Below, in pieces: positions 20,875 to 30,849 of a DNA stretch of 64,000 nt (the first letter of the stretch is position 1; every line of letters starts with the position of its first letter). The DNA lies in assembly GCA_951799405.1 (NCBI GenBank), contig OX637333.1:18723960-18787959 (forward strand), given 5' to 3'. The notes beneath the pieces were generated by a model. It worked only from the letters and a program-made list of their open reading frames with translations, was not told the origin of the DNA and searched no databases. The DNA comes from Agapetus fuscipes (lineage: Eukaryota > Arthropoda > Insecta > Trichoptera > Glossosomatidae). The translations under genes were made by a program, and so were the position numbers.

Positions 20875-21134
20875 TCCTTGACTTATAGGTTGGTATGAGG
20901 CTGACCACCCATACTGTAAAAAATGGTTCACTTTGCCAATGTCACCCCTGTTTCAGGGAAGGTCGGCAAAGTTGTGGGGCTTATGTTCATTTGAGGTTTG
21001 GATTTTATTTGTAAGTACACAATCAGCATTTGTAAGCGCGAACTACACTTGTTGGTTTGTGGGCATACATCTGAGAGCTTATTTATTATCCTTGCAACTT
21101 AGATTATAGATTATTATAGATTATAGATTATAGG
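20875..21134 (+). repeat. Rep-A copy (reference)
   Basis: Best complete plus-strand copy: start tccttgacttataggttgg; ggttcactttgccaatgtca; palindrome CCCTGTTTCAGGG; ttgtaagtacac; gtaagcgcgaac; gtgggcatacat; tatccttgcaacttag; tail of (ATTATAG) units. There are no inverted ends and no open frame. A defined 5' end with a variable microsatellite 3' end is the habit of LINE-mobilised SINEs. TATAGGTTGGTATGAGG and GGTTCACTTTGCC sit about 40 bp apart and loosely resemble A and B boxes (inference). Confidence 0.88.
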
Positions 21135-21535
21135 ATTATTTATTTGGTGAGCGCTGTTTTTGTGTGTATCACACCTCAAGAGCCCTCTGCGAGCTTGGTC
21201 GTCGCTGTAGAAAGCGCCAATTCTCAAGCAAGACCCAGTTGTTGTAAGGTTGGATGGACCTTTCAGTGACCGGTCTTTGGTAAAGGTTTATGAATTTTTC
21301 AACTCAGCGAAAGGCACATTCGAAATATAAATGGTATATTTTTTTGTGCTCCGCCGGGATCCGAATCCACAACCTTCCATTTACGAGTCCGAAGTGTTGA
21401 CACTGGACTACGGACCGGTCCAAGATGCCGCGGTGTACCTGAGCGGTCACCCATCCAAGTACTATCCGCGCCCAATGTTGCTTAACTTCGGTGATCTATG
21501 GGAACCGGTGCTTTCAACATGGTAACGTCGTTGAC
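21133..21535 (-). repeat. Composite SINE: 5S rRNA head, tRNA-like part, SINE-2 body
   Basis: Read on the minus strand, a complete 5S-like segment (21535 to 21418) is followed without a gap by the SINE-2 tRNA-like head (ggaccggtccgtagtccagt...), a B-box-like ggattcggatccc, and the SINE-2 body down to gagcgctcaccaaataaat-type end at 21133. SINE-2 copies elsewhere start at gaccggtccgtagctc without the 5S part. Chimeric 5S-tRNA heads are known from Deu/AmnSINE families in deuterostomes; here it could be a true composite or a chance 5S insertion. Confidence 0.75.
21418..21535 (-). rRNA. 5S rRNA-derived segment (not a functional gene)
   Basis: The minus strand reads gtcaacgacgttaccatg, then gatcaccgaagttaagcaac (5S box A region), gggcgcggatagtacttgga and tgggtgaccgctc (box C), ending caccgcggcatcttgg. 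At 118 bp it spans the whole 5S length. The 3' stem is altered and no T-run terminator follows, because the tRNA-like SINE head begins there. This is read as a retro-derived copy used as a SINE promoter, not a genomic 5S gene. Confidence 0.85.
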
Positions 21536-21554
21536 AAACCTATGTAAGTGGGGA

Positions 21555-21637
21555 TCGAATTTAAAATGAGCATAAACCCTGCACCTGATTTTCACTGAAA
21601 TAAGGGTGACATTGACAAAAGTGGAGCAATTTTTATA
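21555..21637 (-). repeat. Rep-A fragment
   Basis: aaatgagcataaaccctgca, cactgaaataagggtgacat and acaaaagtggagcaattttt; only the central part. Confidence 0.6.
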
Positions 21638-21831
21638 CTTTATTTATTTATCTAACAAGTATGTACAGGAATGAAAGTGACACACCAAAACGTCACAATA
21701 CATATAACATTGTAAACATAAATAGAACAATACGCAGATACATGATTCTACGCATCCATACGTCGTTCTAATATACAAACAGACTCTGATAGTGAGCGAT
21801 CCACACCAGTTGTAAATATATCCAGTAGGTA

Positions 21832-22067
21832 CCCTTAGTACGAGTTGCAAAACTTGAGTAATGTAAAGTTTACGGCAATTAGAAAAGAGTGACTTCCCCC
21901 TAAATCTGCCGTTTTTTTTTGTTTGAACTTGATTTTCTTCATCACTGTAACTCATTTGCTAAGACCATAAAGTGTAAGAAACAAAAACGGCAGATTTTGG
22001 GAGAAATCACTCTTTAATATTTTCCGTAAACCTTACTTTTCTCGAGTTTTGCAAGTCGTACTAAGGG
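21832..22067. mobile_element. Tc1/mariner-type MITE, copy 1
   Basis: 236 bp flanked by TA (21830-21831, 22068-22069). Long imperfect inverted repeats: cccttagtacgagttgcaaa at the left and the complement of tttgcaagtcgtactaaggg at the right; the arms extend to the aatctgccgtttt core. No coding capacity. Confidence 0.8.
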
Positions 22068-22075
22068 TACTGAAG

Positions 22076-22138
22076 CGCTATTCTACTATTGCAACGAATC
22101 GGTATCAGTCGCCTTCGGGCCGTAAGGAATTTACCAGA
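22076..22138. mobile_element. Short MITE remnant (AGCGCTATTCT type)
   Basis: gcgctattct at the left, ccgtaaggaatttaccagaa and tatcgc at the right; a deleted relative of the 46082-46253 foldback. Confidence 0.45.
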
Positions 22139-22429
22139 ATATCGCCTCAGGTGTGGGGCTGAGGAGGCCAGAGTATTGAGCAGCGACAGCGAACGCACTA
22201 CCCAAGTCGTGAAAAGATCATGACTTCTTGCTCTCTGTTAGGTATAATTGCTGGGGGCGTAAATCTGTAGAGTCCGTCCAAGAAGTGGCGAGCCATCATT
22301 TTTCCACAAAGCACGTTAATTATAAAATGCAGCAGGGCCATATCTCGTCTAAGCTCTAATGATAGAATCCGAGATGACCCTCAATAAACTTTTTATACTA
22401 TAGCACCAACCCAGACAAACAAAATGAAT

Positions 22430-22665
22430 GAGTGCAAAGACTCTGAATTATAGCGTCCTTAATAACTGGGATATACCTACATGAATGCGGTATAACAGAG
22501 AATATGAGAGCGAAAGTACAAAGGAGTACAATGAGATGGTTCGGGCATCTACATATAAAGAATGTATGGTGATCGACTTAGAAAAATAATGTGCAAAGGG
22601 AATGTCAGAGGAAAGCATAGACGGGGAAGACCGAGGAAAGAATGGATGTATCTAGCTATGTTTTA
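22430..22665 (+). mobile_element. RTE-1 fragment
   Basis: tacaatgagatggttcggg (MRWFGH), aatgtcagaggaaagc and gggaagaccgaggaaag (GRPRK) belong to the RTE-1 C-terminal region; many indels, no tail. Confidence 0.65.
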
Positions 22666-22848
22666 TACTAGACACAAAGTACCAAAGTTTTTTTTTTAAA
22701 TAAAATCACGAACCCTGGTTTGAGATGCAGTGTGATGGTATATTATACATTTTATTATTCATGGAAATATCTTATATATGTATGGAACGCTATTTCATTA
22801 AGTGTTTAAATGAAAAGTCCAGACTTATGGGCAAACTCAAAAGTAGAA

Positions 22849-23075
22849 GACGGATAGCTCAGTTGGTGGAGTGCTTGCATTTCCTGCTGAGAGCCCGGGT
22901 TCGAATTCCACCGAAGGTGTCAGAAATAATTTCCCGTTTCGGTGTTTGTTTCAAACCCAAATACAAAATACTGACAAGGTGTACTCAGCCTTCACAAGAA
23001 TTGAGTACCAGCCCCCTCGGGAGCTGGGAAACTCCCACTTCAACTAAAGGGTCTTAAGGCCGGCCGCTTTACCGT
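22849..23075 (+). repeat. SINE-1 copy
   Basis: gatagctcagttggtggagt (A-box region), gggttcgaattccacc (B box), gtgtcagaaataatttcccg body and ggccggccgcttta end; the distal tail is missing. Confidence 0.8.
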
Positions 23076-23163
23076 ACTCCCGAGGAGTGGAGGTTCTTAT
23101 TTCGTGTGTATTTAGTGTCAAAAAAATTAAGTGCATTAATTGGAATGATTGATGAATCATCAA

Positions 23164-23415
23164 CTTAGATTGGTATGAGGTTGACCACCCATACTGTAAA
23201 AACTGCTTCACTTTGCTAATATAACCCCTGTTTCAGGGAAGGTCGGCAAACGTTGCAGGGCTTATGTTCATTCGAGGTTTGAATTTGAATTTGTAAGTAC
23301 ACATCCGACAATTATAAGCGCGAATTAACATGTGTCTGCTTGTGGATATGCATTTAATGTGATTCTTAAATGCCTTAAATGCTAATATATCTTTGCAGCT
23401 AAGATTATAGATATA
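23164..23415 (+). repeat. Rep-A copy
   Basis: Lacks only the first bases: ttggtatgaggttgaccacc through ccctgtttcagggaaggtcg to tttgcagctaagattataga. Confidence 0.8.
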
Positions 23416-23419
23416 ATCA

Positions 23420-23520
23420 TTCCGAGATGGTATTTAATGGAGTCACTCTGAATGAAATGAAAGAAGTATGCCAGGACCGAAAGAAATAGCGGTTTATCTG
23501 CAATGTTGGCGGCTCCGGCT
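23420..23520 (+). mobile_element. RTE-1 3' scrap
   Basis: actctgaatgaaatgaaaga and agtatgccaggaccgaaaga match the last RTE-1 codons; the end has decayed. Confidence 0.5.
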
Positions 23521-23572
23521 TTTGATTTGTTGTTTTTATTTGATTTAATATAATTAATGTGCTTTATTTTTC

Positions 23573-23712
23573 TTGAAAGCTGACCCCCATGCTGTAAAAA
23601 CTCCGTTAATTTTGGCCAATGCCATTTCTCTTTCAAGGAAAAGCGCCAACGTACACTATTTCTGCTTGTGGGCATAAATTAAATATGAGTGTCAAATGTT
23701 AATATTATATCA
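23573..23712 (+). repeat. Rep-A copy, heavily deleted
   Basis: gctgacccccatgctgtaaa, ggccaatgccatttctcttt, then tgcttgtgggcataaattaa; the middle is missing. Confidence 0.55.
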
Positions 23713-23744
23713 GGCTTATTAATTTTAAATTAGAAATTATAAGA

Positions 23745-23792
23745 GAGCGCCGTTTTTGTGTGTTTCACACCTCAAGGGTCCTCTCCGATCAC
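23745..23792 (-). repeat. SINE-2 tail fragment
   Basis: agcgccgtttttgtgtgttt and cacacctcaagggtcctc correspond to the SINE-2 end at 21145-21185. Confidence 0.55.
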
Positions 23793-24257
23793 GGATAAGA
23801 TTTTTTAAAAAGGTGTGTCTTGAGTGCTTTGCGAAATACACCCACAGATTTGGAGTTCTTCAATGTATCTTTGCAACCGAGATTATTGATTACAGGAACA
23901 TAGGAAGAAATGAAGGCAACTCCACAGAGGATCTGGTTTCGGATGCAGTTATATAGATCCACACTTCAGGCTTCAGGAATCACATCAGCTGTGTTTTCCA
24001 TTCGGAGAGGAACAGAAATGCAGCGGACATTCCGGAGCGGATATCGACGTCGCTTATTGCGGACTTCCGGTCTGGAAGAGCGGACTAGATCAGGTCATGT
24101 GCCTTGTGCGGGATCACCGACGATATTCACGGTAAATTAGTTCTTTTCTAGTCATTTTGGGTGTACAATCAAACTTGTAGGTGTGATTCTTGTGTGAATC
24201 ACACTTCTTGTGTAAATCAATGTTAAAAAATAATCTGTTTTTTTTTTTGCATCGTTC

Positions 24258-24413
24258 TCCTATTTCAGGGAATGGGGGCTGGAGTTGCAGGCTTAAGCTC
24301 ATGTGAGGCTTAGGTTATTTAGTAAGTAGGTAGGTACTCGTGGTGGCATAGGGAAAAATGAACCAATTTTAGAGCAGAATAGCCAGCTTCATACCAAACT
24401 ATACATCAAAGAA
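24258..24413. repeat. Two opposed Rep-A fragments
   Basis: 24258-24318 (plus) starts at cctatttcaggg and runs to atgtgaggcttagg. 24342-24413 (minus) carries gtggcatagggaaaaatgaa and agccagcttcatacc. The plus fragment begins exactly at the family's internal palindrome. Confidence 0.55.
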
Positions 24414-24648
24414 AAAATAATAATAAGAAATGCGATCTGGAATGACAAAAGCAGGTACTACCTTTAATTCTACCGGCCATGATAGGTGTCATATTATGTG
24501 TGGTTAGGTACTGATAAAATAATGGACTAGCATATTTAAAATGTGGGTAAAAACGTGAATGCCACTCTGCAGGGCCAAGTAACATCACAAAGACAGGATA
24601 GAGAGGCTTAACTTCAGTACAAAATTATATACGCTAAAAAAAAGAAAA

Positions 24649-24908
24649 AAAACGCAACTAAGCTACACATATAGTGTAACTTCTTGCCTGCGTTATCCCC
24701 GAAGGGGTCGCATATGGCGTTTCGGGACCTATTTATTTTTACAGGTAAGGGGGCCAGCCTCACACCAACCACTTTCAGTTGAAGTGGGGATTTCCCAGCT
24801 CCCGGGGGGGCTGGTTCTCATTTCTTGTGAAGGCTGAGTAAACCTTTGAGATCGAACCCTTGCTCTCGGCATGGAATGCAAGCATTCTACCAATTGAGCT
24901 ATCGACCT
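24649..24908 (-). repeat. SINE-1 copy, near full length
   Basis: aacgcaactaagctacac tail, gcctgcgttatccccgaagg, gccagcctcacaccaaccac, agctcccggggggg, and the tRNA-like head complement accaattgagctatcgacc. Confidence 0.8.
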
Positions 24909-25150
24909 TCTTACGAGCTTGATCGTCGTCGCTACAAAGCGCCAATTCTCAAGCAAGACCCAGTTCCTGTAAGGCTGGATGGACCTTTGGTGACCGGTCA
25001 TTGGTAAAGGTTTTTTATTAATTTTTCAACCCGGTGAAGAGCAAATTTGAAAATATAAATGGTATATTTTTTGTGCTCCGCCGGGAATCGAACCCACAAC
25101 CTTCCCATTCAGAGTCCGTCATGTTACCACTGAGCTACGGACCGGTCGTA
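24909..25150 (-). repeat. SINE-2 copy
   Basis: gagcttgatcgtcgtcgcta, agcgccaattctcaagcaag, ggtgaccggtcattggtaaa, ccgccgggaatcgaaccc (B-box complement) and actgagctacggaccggtc (head). It lies directly against the SINE-1 copy. Confidence 0.85.
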
Positions 25151-25204
25151 GTTTGAAAATACGCTCCGCAAAAAATTGCTCCGTATTGTAGGAGTGTGTA
25201 GAAG

Positions 25205-25295
25205 TGCTGTAAAACAGAAAAAATCCCTGATTATCGGGAATCCATTTATTATTTACTGTGGATGACGTCACATAGCTGAGGGGTTTTCCATTTAT
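25205..25295 (+). repeat. Rep-B copy
   Basis: aaaaaatccctgattatcgg, gaatccatttattatttact and gatgacgtcacatagctgag; contains an exact TGACGTCA. Confidence 0.55.
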
Positions 25296-25969
25296 CAATT
25301 ACAAATGATTAGAATTCTTGAAATGTACGTATGTATTTAATTCGGGTCGTGATCTGTAATAGTCCTTCCGCCGGCTGAACGGGGATTCTCCCGTCCCCCA
25401 CACATGTGCTGTGTTGCCATCCTCTCACAGAGTCTCCCTAGACTCAGCATTTTATATTATTTCACTATAGCAGCCCACTAGATAAAGATTGTTCACACGG
25501 GCTTAATGCGACTCCAGAAGTAGGTGTTTTATAGGTATGTGTCTCGACGCAAGGAACGATTTTTTTTCGGTTTGCCAAGGGGCATGTCACACTCAGGTGA
25601 TATGGCGGGCTCATTGTCAACAGCGGTAGATGTGTAGATAGATGTGCACTCTATTTGAAAATGACCGTCAAATTAAATTCCTCGAACTCTACAAACGGAA
25701 TTGATTTCAAACGTGATTAATGAAGTTTGTCACTTTCCGGTTAAGCTGCTCGGACACGAAGTGTATGAAATCGCTGGGTAAACCATGCCAGATCGTGTGA
25801 AAGCTCACATTTATTTGCCCTCGCACTTTGCAAACTGCCATTCAAAAGAAACTGGAGCAAAACTGACCAGATATTTTCCTTGAGACTTTGAAGAGCTCAA
25901 GTGTTACTGCAGGGACATGTTTCAGACTTCTTTCAGATCATATCATGCCTCAAGCATTTTGATTCTCTT
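25296..25969. other. No recognisable gene
   Basis: Non-coding. 25740-25850 has a ggacacgaagtgtatgaa...cagatcgtgtgaaagctcac stretch faintly like the MITE at 36851-36991, too weak to call. Confidence 0.3.
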
Positions 25970-26330
25970 CCTCCATTGCTCTCCAACCTGATCTTGGAAA
26001 AATCCATATTTGCGTGTAATATATCAGAAGAAATACCGCTTAGCTGCTGGCTATGCGGATGATGTGTTGCTTTGAGAGAGTGCCGCACAGCTTCAGGCTC
26101 TCTTCTCAGCGATGGAGAAAAAGGTGCAGAGGATAGTTCTGAAACCAGTCACTAGTCAGGAGAAAAATGAATATGTACCCGTATAGAAAAAGTCCATGGT
26201 GTTCAAAATTGTGAACCTACGTACATACTTGCTTCGACAGTGCATGTGCCAAAATTGGAATAATACAAATAAGATCAGCATTGCCAGCATTGAGTAGGCT
26301 GACACGCAAAATCATGAGTAAATACGATGA
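25970..26330 (+). pseudogene. Decayed LINE reverse transcriptase fragment
   Basis: LPPLLSNLILEKSIFA-like reading at about 25972, then GYADDVLL followed by a stop and QLQALFSAMEKKVQ (26040-26130). The order motif B remnant, YADD and helix fits an RTE-type RT. Stops and frameshifts throughout. Confidence 0.55.
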
Positions 26331-26885
26331 GGTCAGAATATTTTTTAATTTGTTTAGGACGGCCGTCCTTGGCAACCATTAACCAATAACATAATTTTGT
26401 ATGCTTTTTCCCCAACAACCCGGCCGGATGACGACGTAATATTTTCTATACTAATTCACGTGCGGACCTCATTACTTTTAATTGGATTATAATTATATTT
26501 TTCTAAGTCTTGGCGGGACGCAACCAATGCCTTGGCAGGCTGCATGGGCTGCGAGTGCCACTCACCTCTAGTAGGCAGTTCTTCCTGTCTGGACGAGCCT
26601 TACACTATTTCTCTGCTAAGCTAGTTGGACCCATTAGGTACACGTCGCGCGGCGGTTTATTTTATTTTTTGAAATCGTTCATTGGAAAACCCCTTTTAGT
26701 GTAGCGCTCTCACAATGGATGTCTTATTAAATGAAATCTTGGGGAAGGAAAATAATTGTAGTAGGTACTATTGCTTTTATTTCGTGATCTTGTAACACAT
26801 ACATAATAGGTGATTTTTTTATTTCTGCCGACTACCTACGGTTATTTTATAGCGTTAAAGGTTGAATAGATGAAATAGGCATTGC
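26331..26885. other. No recognisable feature
   Basis: No credible gene or repeat match in this stretch. Confidence 0.3.
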
Positions 26886-27156
26886 GATGATTTATTTGGT
26901 GGGTGCTGTTTTTATGTGAATCGCATCTCAAAAGACCTCTGCGCAACCACTTGCGAGAAAGCGCCAATTCTCAAGCAAGACCCAATTGCTGTAAGGCTGT
27001 ATAATCCTTTGTTAACTAGTTTTGGTAAAGGGAAATGATTTTTTTTAACCAAGCCAGGAGCAAGTTTTTCAAAAAAAATATTCTCCGCCGGGAAATGAAC
27101 TCACTACTTTACGATCATGAGTCCGTAAAATTAACAACTAGACTACGGACAGGTCA
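26886..27156 (-). repeat. SINE-2 copy
   Basis: Full-length layout from gatttatttggtgggtgctg to gactacggacaggtc; the B box complement is damaged (gggaaatgaactcac). Confidence 0.8.
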
Positions 27157-27237
27157 AGCGGGTAGAAGGCACTGGCAAACAAATTCCTTTATAAAAAAAA
27201 TCCCTATTCAGTAGCTATTTCGAACCTAAAAACGATC

Positions 27238-27350
27238 TTTTTTTTTTTTTTTTTTTTTTTAAATAATTTATTCAACAAAACAGGAAAATACATTAAAATA
27301 TATAAAACAATAATAAAAATATATCCAATTGATGTTGTACCTTCCCAATT
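27238..27350 (-). mobile_element. LINE 3' end with poly(A) tail
   Basis: A T run at about 27239-27260 is followed by aaataatttattcaac, which read on the minus strand is an AATAAA-like signal just before poly(A). The upstream (higher) sequence is AT-rich and non-coding. Confidence 0.45.
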
Positions 27351-27525
27351 ACAATGTTGACATTAAATATAAGTATTAAAAATAAAAATAATATAAAAAA
27401 GAATATAAATATAAATACTAATGACAGTAATATATTTTTTCATACAATGTTGACATTAAATATAAGTATTAAAATAAAAAAAATAAAAAATATAAATATA
27501 AATACTAATGATAGTAAGATATTAT
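27351..27525. repeat. ~93-bp tandem duplication, AT-rich
   Basis: acaatgttgacattaaatat starts at 27351 and again at 27444, each followed by ataaatataaatactaatga. Confidence 0.75.
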
Positions 27526-27754
27526 TATTTTTTTTTTTTTCAAACACAAAATATAAAATATAAAAACCTATTAAAATAATCATGATAACCGTAATGACAC
27601 CAAACAATAAGAGATAAAAACAGAATTACATATATCAAATCAGCCTTACATTCACTTGAACATGCCAATATTTTTAATTATAATTTTAATTTTTCCCACT
27701 CACTAATACCTACACACTGAAATTCTAGTCAAAATTCATTATATTTCATGAACA

Positions 27755-28625
27755 CGTTTCTATTATTATTACAATTACAATTATTATTATTATTATTTTA
27801 CATCATTAATCAAGAATTAAGGGCAAAGTATGGCCGTCGTTAACTTTTTCAAAGTATTGGTCGATTGGTAAAAAATATCCAGTTCACTAAACTTTTCATT
27901 GAACAACCGCGAAGCTCTCAAGAGGAATGAGTTTCCGTATGAATTTGTTCTGTGAGACGGAATATAGAGCTGGATTTTGGTGTTTCTTGACGTCATCCTA
28001 GGCACTCGGATTCCCACTTCAGACAGGAGTTCGGAGCAAGACACGTTACCCCGGATGAGTTAGAATAGGAACATTAGGTCCAGAACACTCCGTCTCGCTT
28101 GGAGCGAAAACAAACCATAGTGTTGCAGCGCCGTATGATAGTCGGCAAGCTCTCGATGGAGACCGTCTCGGTACAAGAGTGTCCTGATGAGGCGTTTTTG
28201 GATGGCCTCTAATCTATTGACATAGATGATATATTGCGGGTTCCAAACTTGGCAAGCATATTCAAGTATTGGTCTTACGTAAACTTTATAAAGACATAAT
28301 GCCACTGCAGTGTTTCGGAATGGCTTACAAGATCTCAAAACAAACCCAAGCAGTTTGTATGATCTTTTAATGATGCTATCTATGTGGTAATTGAATCTCA
28401 ATTTATTGTCTAATACAAGCCCCAGATCACGTACTTGATCGGCAGGTTCCACGAACTCCGATTGAATCTCGTATTCAAAGACTAATGGGTTCTTTTTCCT
28501 AGTGAACCTCACGATGCAACATTTAGAAACATTTAAAGAAAGTTTATTTACGATACAATATTCACCAAAGCGTTTCAAATCATTATCTCTCATTACCTCT
28601 CTAAAATTGTCTCCTGGATCTGCTC
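27755..28625 (-). mobile_element. LINE, 5'-truncated, with ATT-repeat tail
   Basis: Minus-oriented non-LTR fragment. The tail is the attattatta run near 27757-27797, the coding part covers 27817-28600, and 5' truncation is at about 28625. Confidence 0.75.
27817..28611 (-). pseudogene. Reverse transcriptase C-terminal part, one stop
   Basis: Leftward frame: DLKRFGEYCIVNKLSLNVSK (after motif C), RDLGLVLDNKLRFNYHIDS (motif D/E region), YKVYVRPILEYACQVWNPQ and RLEAIQKRLIRTL, the standard C-terminal blocks of Jockey/I/CR1-group elements. An in-frame TAA at 28060-28062 interrupts it; the same frame continues (SCSELLSEVGIRVPR...) to the end at 27817. Catalytic motifs A-C are missing, so it is dead. 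The single stop in otherwise clean sequence suggests moderate age. Confidence 0.8.
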
Positions 28626-29239
28626 AATTGTCCTCTATTTCACAGGTCCGATACACCAAGGAGGAGAAAAGAAATTATAGAACATTAACAATCAAATTGA
28701 ATATATAAGTTATGTAACATCGACTAACAGACACTTCAAAAATATAACAATAAAATTCCTATATAAATGCGTTGTTTTCCGTTTATTTTATATTTTTTCT
28801 ATCTCTCTATACTCTATTTTATTTTCTTCAACTCTGCCTTCCCACATATTGGCAGGGAAAAAGGAGGTACATCCTTGCGCAGAGCACCCTCGGTACATAA
28901 TAAGAGGGACGGTGGAGGCTTTTGAGGGGGGGGTGGAATGTCAGAAGGGGGAGGAAATCCACTGAAGAATGCGGCCAGCTCGGGAAAAATATTTCACACC
29001 ATACTTTGCTCTCCAACTATAGTAGAACATCGATTATCTGAACCAACAATATGGATCGAACTTATCGTGTAAACTCTTAAATAAAATCGCATATAATATA
29101 CTAAGAACGTATGTTCTTTTATTTAAATTTAATTTTTAAAATCCTGAAAATATCAAACGATAAGGCGAAATCAGTCGGTAATACTGGAGTGGCAGGAGTG
29201 GCAAGGTGTGAAGTCCCTACCTGCTAAGGCCTACCTAGT
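28626..29239. other. Unassigned, with one pogo/Tigger-like end
   Basis: At 29018-29052, agtagaacatcgattatctg followed by aaccaacaatatgg looks like a lone terminal repeat of a pogo/Tigger-type element. The rest is unassigned, with a G run near 28926. Confidence 0.35.
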
Positions 29240-29444
29240 ATAATCTATCACTAATAGATGTCACATTTAAGATTCATATAATATGCATGCGGACTTTCAA
29301 TGTAAAATTTAATCTCAAATAAATATAAGTCCTGCAACTCTTACCGACCTTCTCCCTTCCCAGAAACAGGGGGGATATTGGCATAGTTAACCATATTTTA
29401 CAGTATGGGTCGTCAGCCTAATTCCAAACAATAATTTAAGGAAC
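29240..29444 (-). repeat. Rep-A copy
   Basis: taatctatcactaatagatg tail remnant, a deleted middle, then aagtcctgcaactcttaccg and cagtatgggtcgtcagcc. Confidence 0.75.
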
Positions 29445-29531
29445 TATCTCAGTAAATAATTTTGAAATTTTCTCGACAAATACTAAATTTCATATCTAAG
29501 TAACTATAGGGCCCTTAGCAATCAATAAAGC

Positions 29532-29784
29532 TGTCACCGAAAGGATCGCATGTAGCGTGTGCAACATATTCATTTTCATAGGGCTGGCCTTATGTACATC
29601 AACCATTTCCCAGCTCCCTATGGGACTGGTTCCCATATTTTGTGAATGAATTTTGTCGGTATTTTTTTTATATTTTGGGTTTAAAATAAACACCGAAACG
29701 GGAAATCATTTCTGACACCTTTGGTAGGGATCGAACCCTAGCCCTCTGTCATTGAGCTCAAGCATTCTACCAACTGAGATAGAC
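29532..29784 (-). repeat. SINE-1 copy
   Basis: gtcaccgaaaggatcgcatg, agctccctatgggactggtt, aaataaacaccgaaacggga and the head complement taccaactgagatag. Confidence 0.75.
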
Positions 29785-30201
29785 TAACCGAACTAACTCC
29801 GAACCAATAATAAAATATTCTTAAGTTTTTTACCTGGCAAACTGGCTGTATGGTGTCACAACGTTTTTGTCTAAAAAATTATGAGAACTTCATTCATCGG
29901 TGATTTGTATGCTTAGTTAATGACTTCCACAGACAAAACCATTGACATATTGGAAAAAACAAACTCGGAAAATCGAAACTCTACTAAGTATATATTATAT
30001 AGCATCCAAAGAAAAAGGTCTAGTATCCAATTTCCTCCGTATTGTTAAGTTTTTTTAGTCTTACTGATTCCGTCAATTGGTACAGCTTGAAGGTTGTTTC
30101 ACGATGGGTGCGGAACGGAGCTCTATTTTTTTACTTGGTGGTCAAAAATCACAAGTCTATGTATCCAGGGTTCTTGGAAACCAATAATATAAAAATACAT
30201 A
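29785..30201. other. No recognisable feature
   Basis: Non-coding; ggctgtatggtgtcacaac at about 29846 resembles a motif also seen near 37192 and 43745. Confidence 0.3.
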
Positions 30202-30295
30202 TGAAGAGAAATGCAATTCACCAACCAATTTTTGCTTGGCCAGACACAGGTATTGATGTTATAAATTAATTATTCGGTTATTTATCAAATAATAA
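30202..30295 (-). repeat. SINE-3 3' half
   Basis: gaagagaaatgcaattcacc, aaccaattttt and acacaggtattgatgttata, the complement of the SINE-3 end. Confidence 0.6.
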
Positions 30296-30681
30296 TCAGC
30301 AGATGGGGCCCTAACCAGCGTTGTTTGTATTTCAAACACATGCATACAGCCATGACTGCATGTTCCGTATCTATGTAGTGTAAGCACATATCGACACGGG
30401 TTAAACAGAAAGTGGAACTAATGAACAAAAATCAGAACTAATCGCCATTTTGTAAAACTTCACTTTTTATAGTTCAATGTGATGTCAGCTGCATTGCTAC
30501 AACTCAAGAAGTATTTTGTTGAAGGAAAACAAAATGATGCCCATTGATTTAAGGAGTTTTAAGGCCGCAAAGTCATAACAGTGGTCTTCTTTAGCTGTCT
30601 TCTTAATTCATTTCAAGCCTTGTATACCTGTATATTTCAACACAATATTATTTACGTCTTATACTATATGCCATAAATAGG

Positions 30682-30735
30682 TTTCACCGGGAAGAACGCG
30701 ACCAGAAGTTACACCATATGTATAGCTTGGTTTAG
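30682..30735 (+). repeat. SINE-1 tail scrap
   Basis: aacgcgaccagaagttacac and catatgtatagcttggttta, close to 51045-51080. Confidence 0.45.
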
Positions 30736-30849
30736 TGAGTTGAGTTACCTGTCAATAAATGTCACTGTTATTTTGTTAGTAATATTTATTTTTATTTATT
30801 TTATTCAGCAAACAAACATTTATACATGTTTTATATTTGAATAAAAACA

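Larger units (their letters stand above)
21640..22390 (-). pseudogene. Decayed LINE 3' part with inserted MITEs
   Basis: Leftward translation from about 22355 gives LRRDMALLHFIINVLCG and PNREQEVMIFSRLG, resembling the C-terminal repeat-rich part of non-LTR reverse transcriptases, followed by a frameshift. The 3' UTR ends near 21645 with a TAAATAAATAAA signal. MITEs at 21832-22067 and 22076-22138 interrupt it. Family not determined. Confidence 0.45.

Noticed and set aside
21418..21535. Functional 5S rRNA gene
   Set aside because: The 3' stem is altered and there is no T-run terminator; the sequence runs directly into a SINE head.
25740..25870. Additional member of the TTTTCACAC-ended MITE family
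   Set aside because: Only scattered short matches (gtgtgaaagct); no inverted ends could be found.
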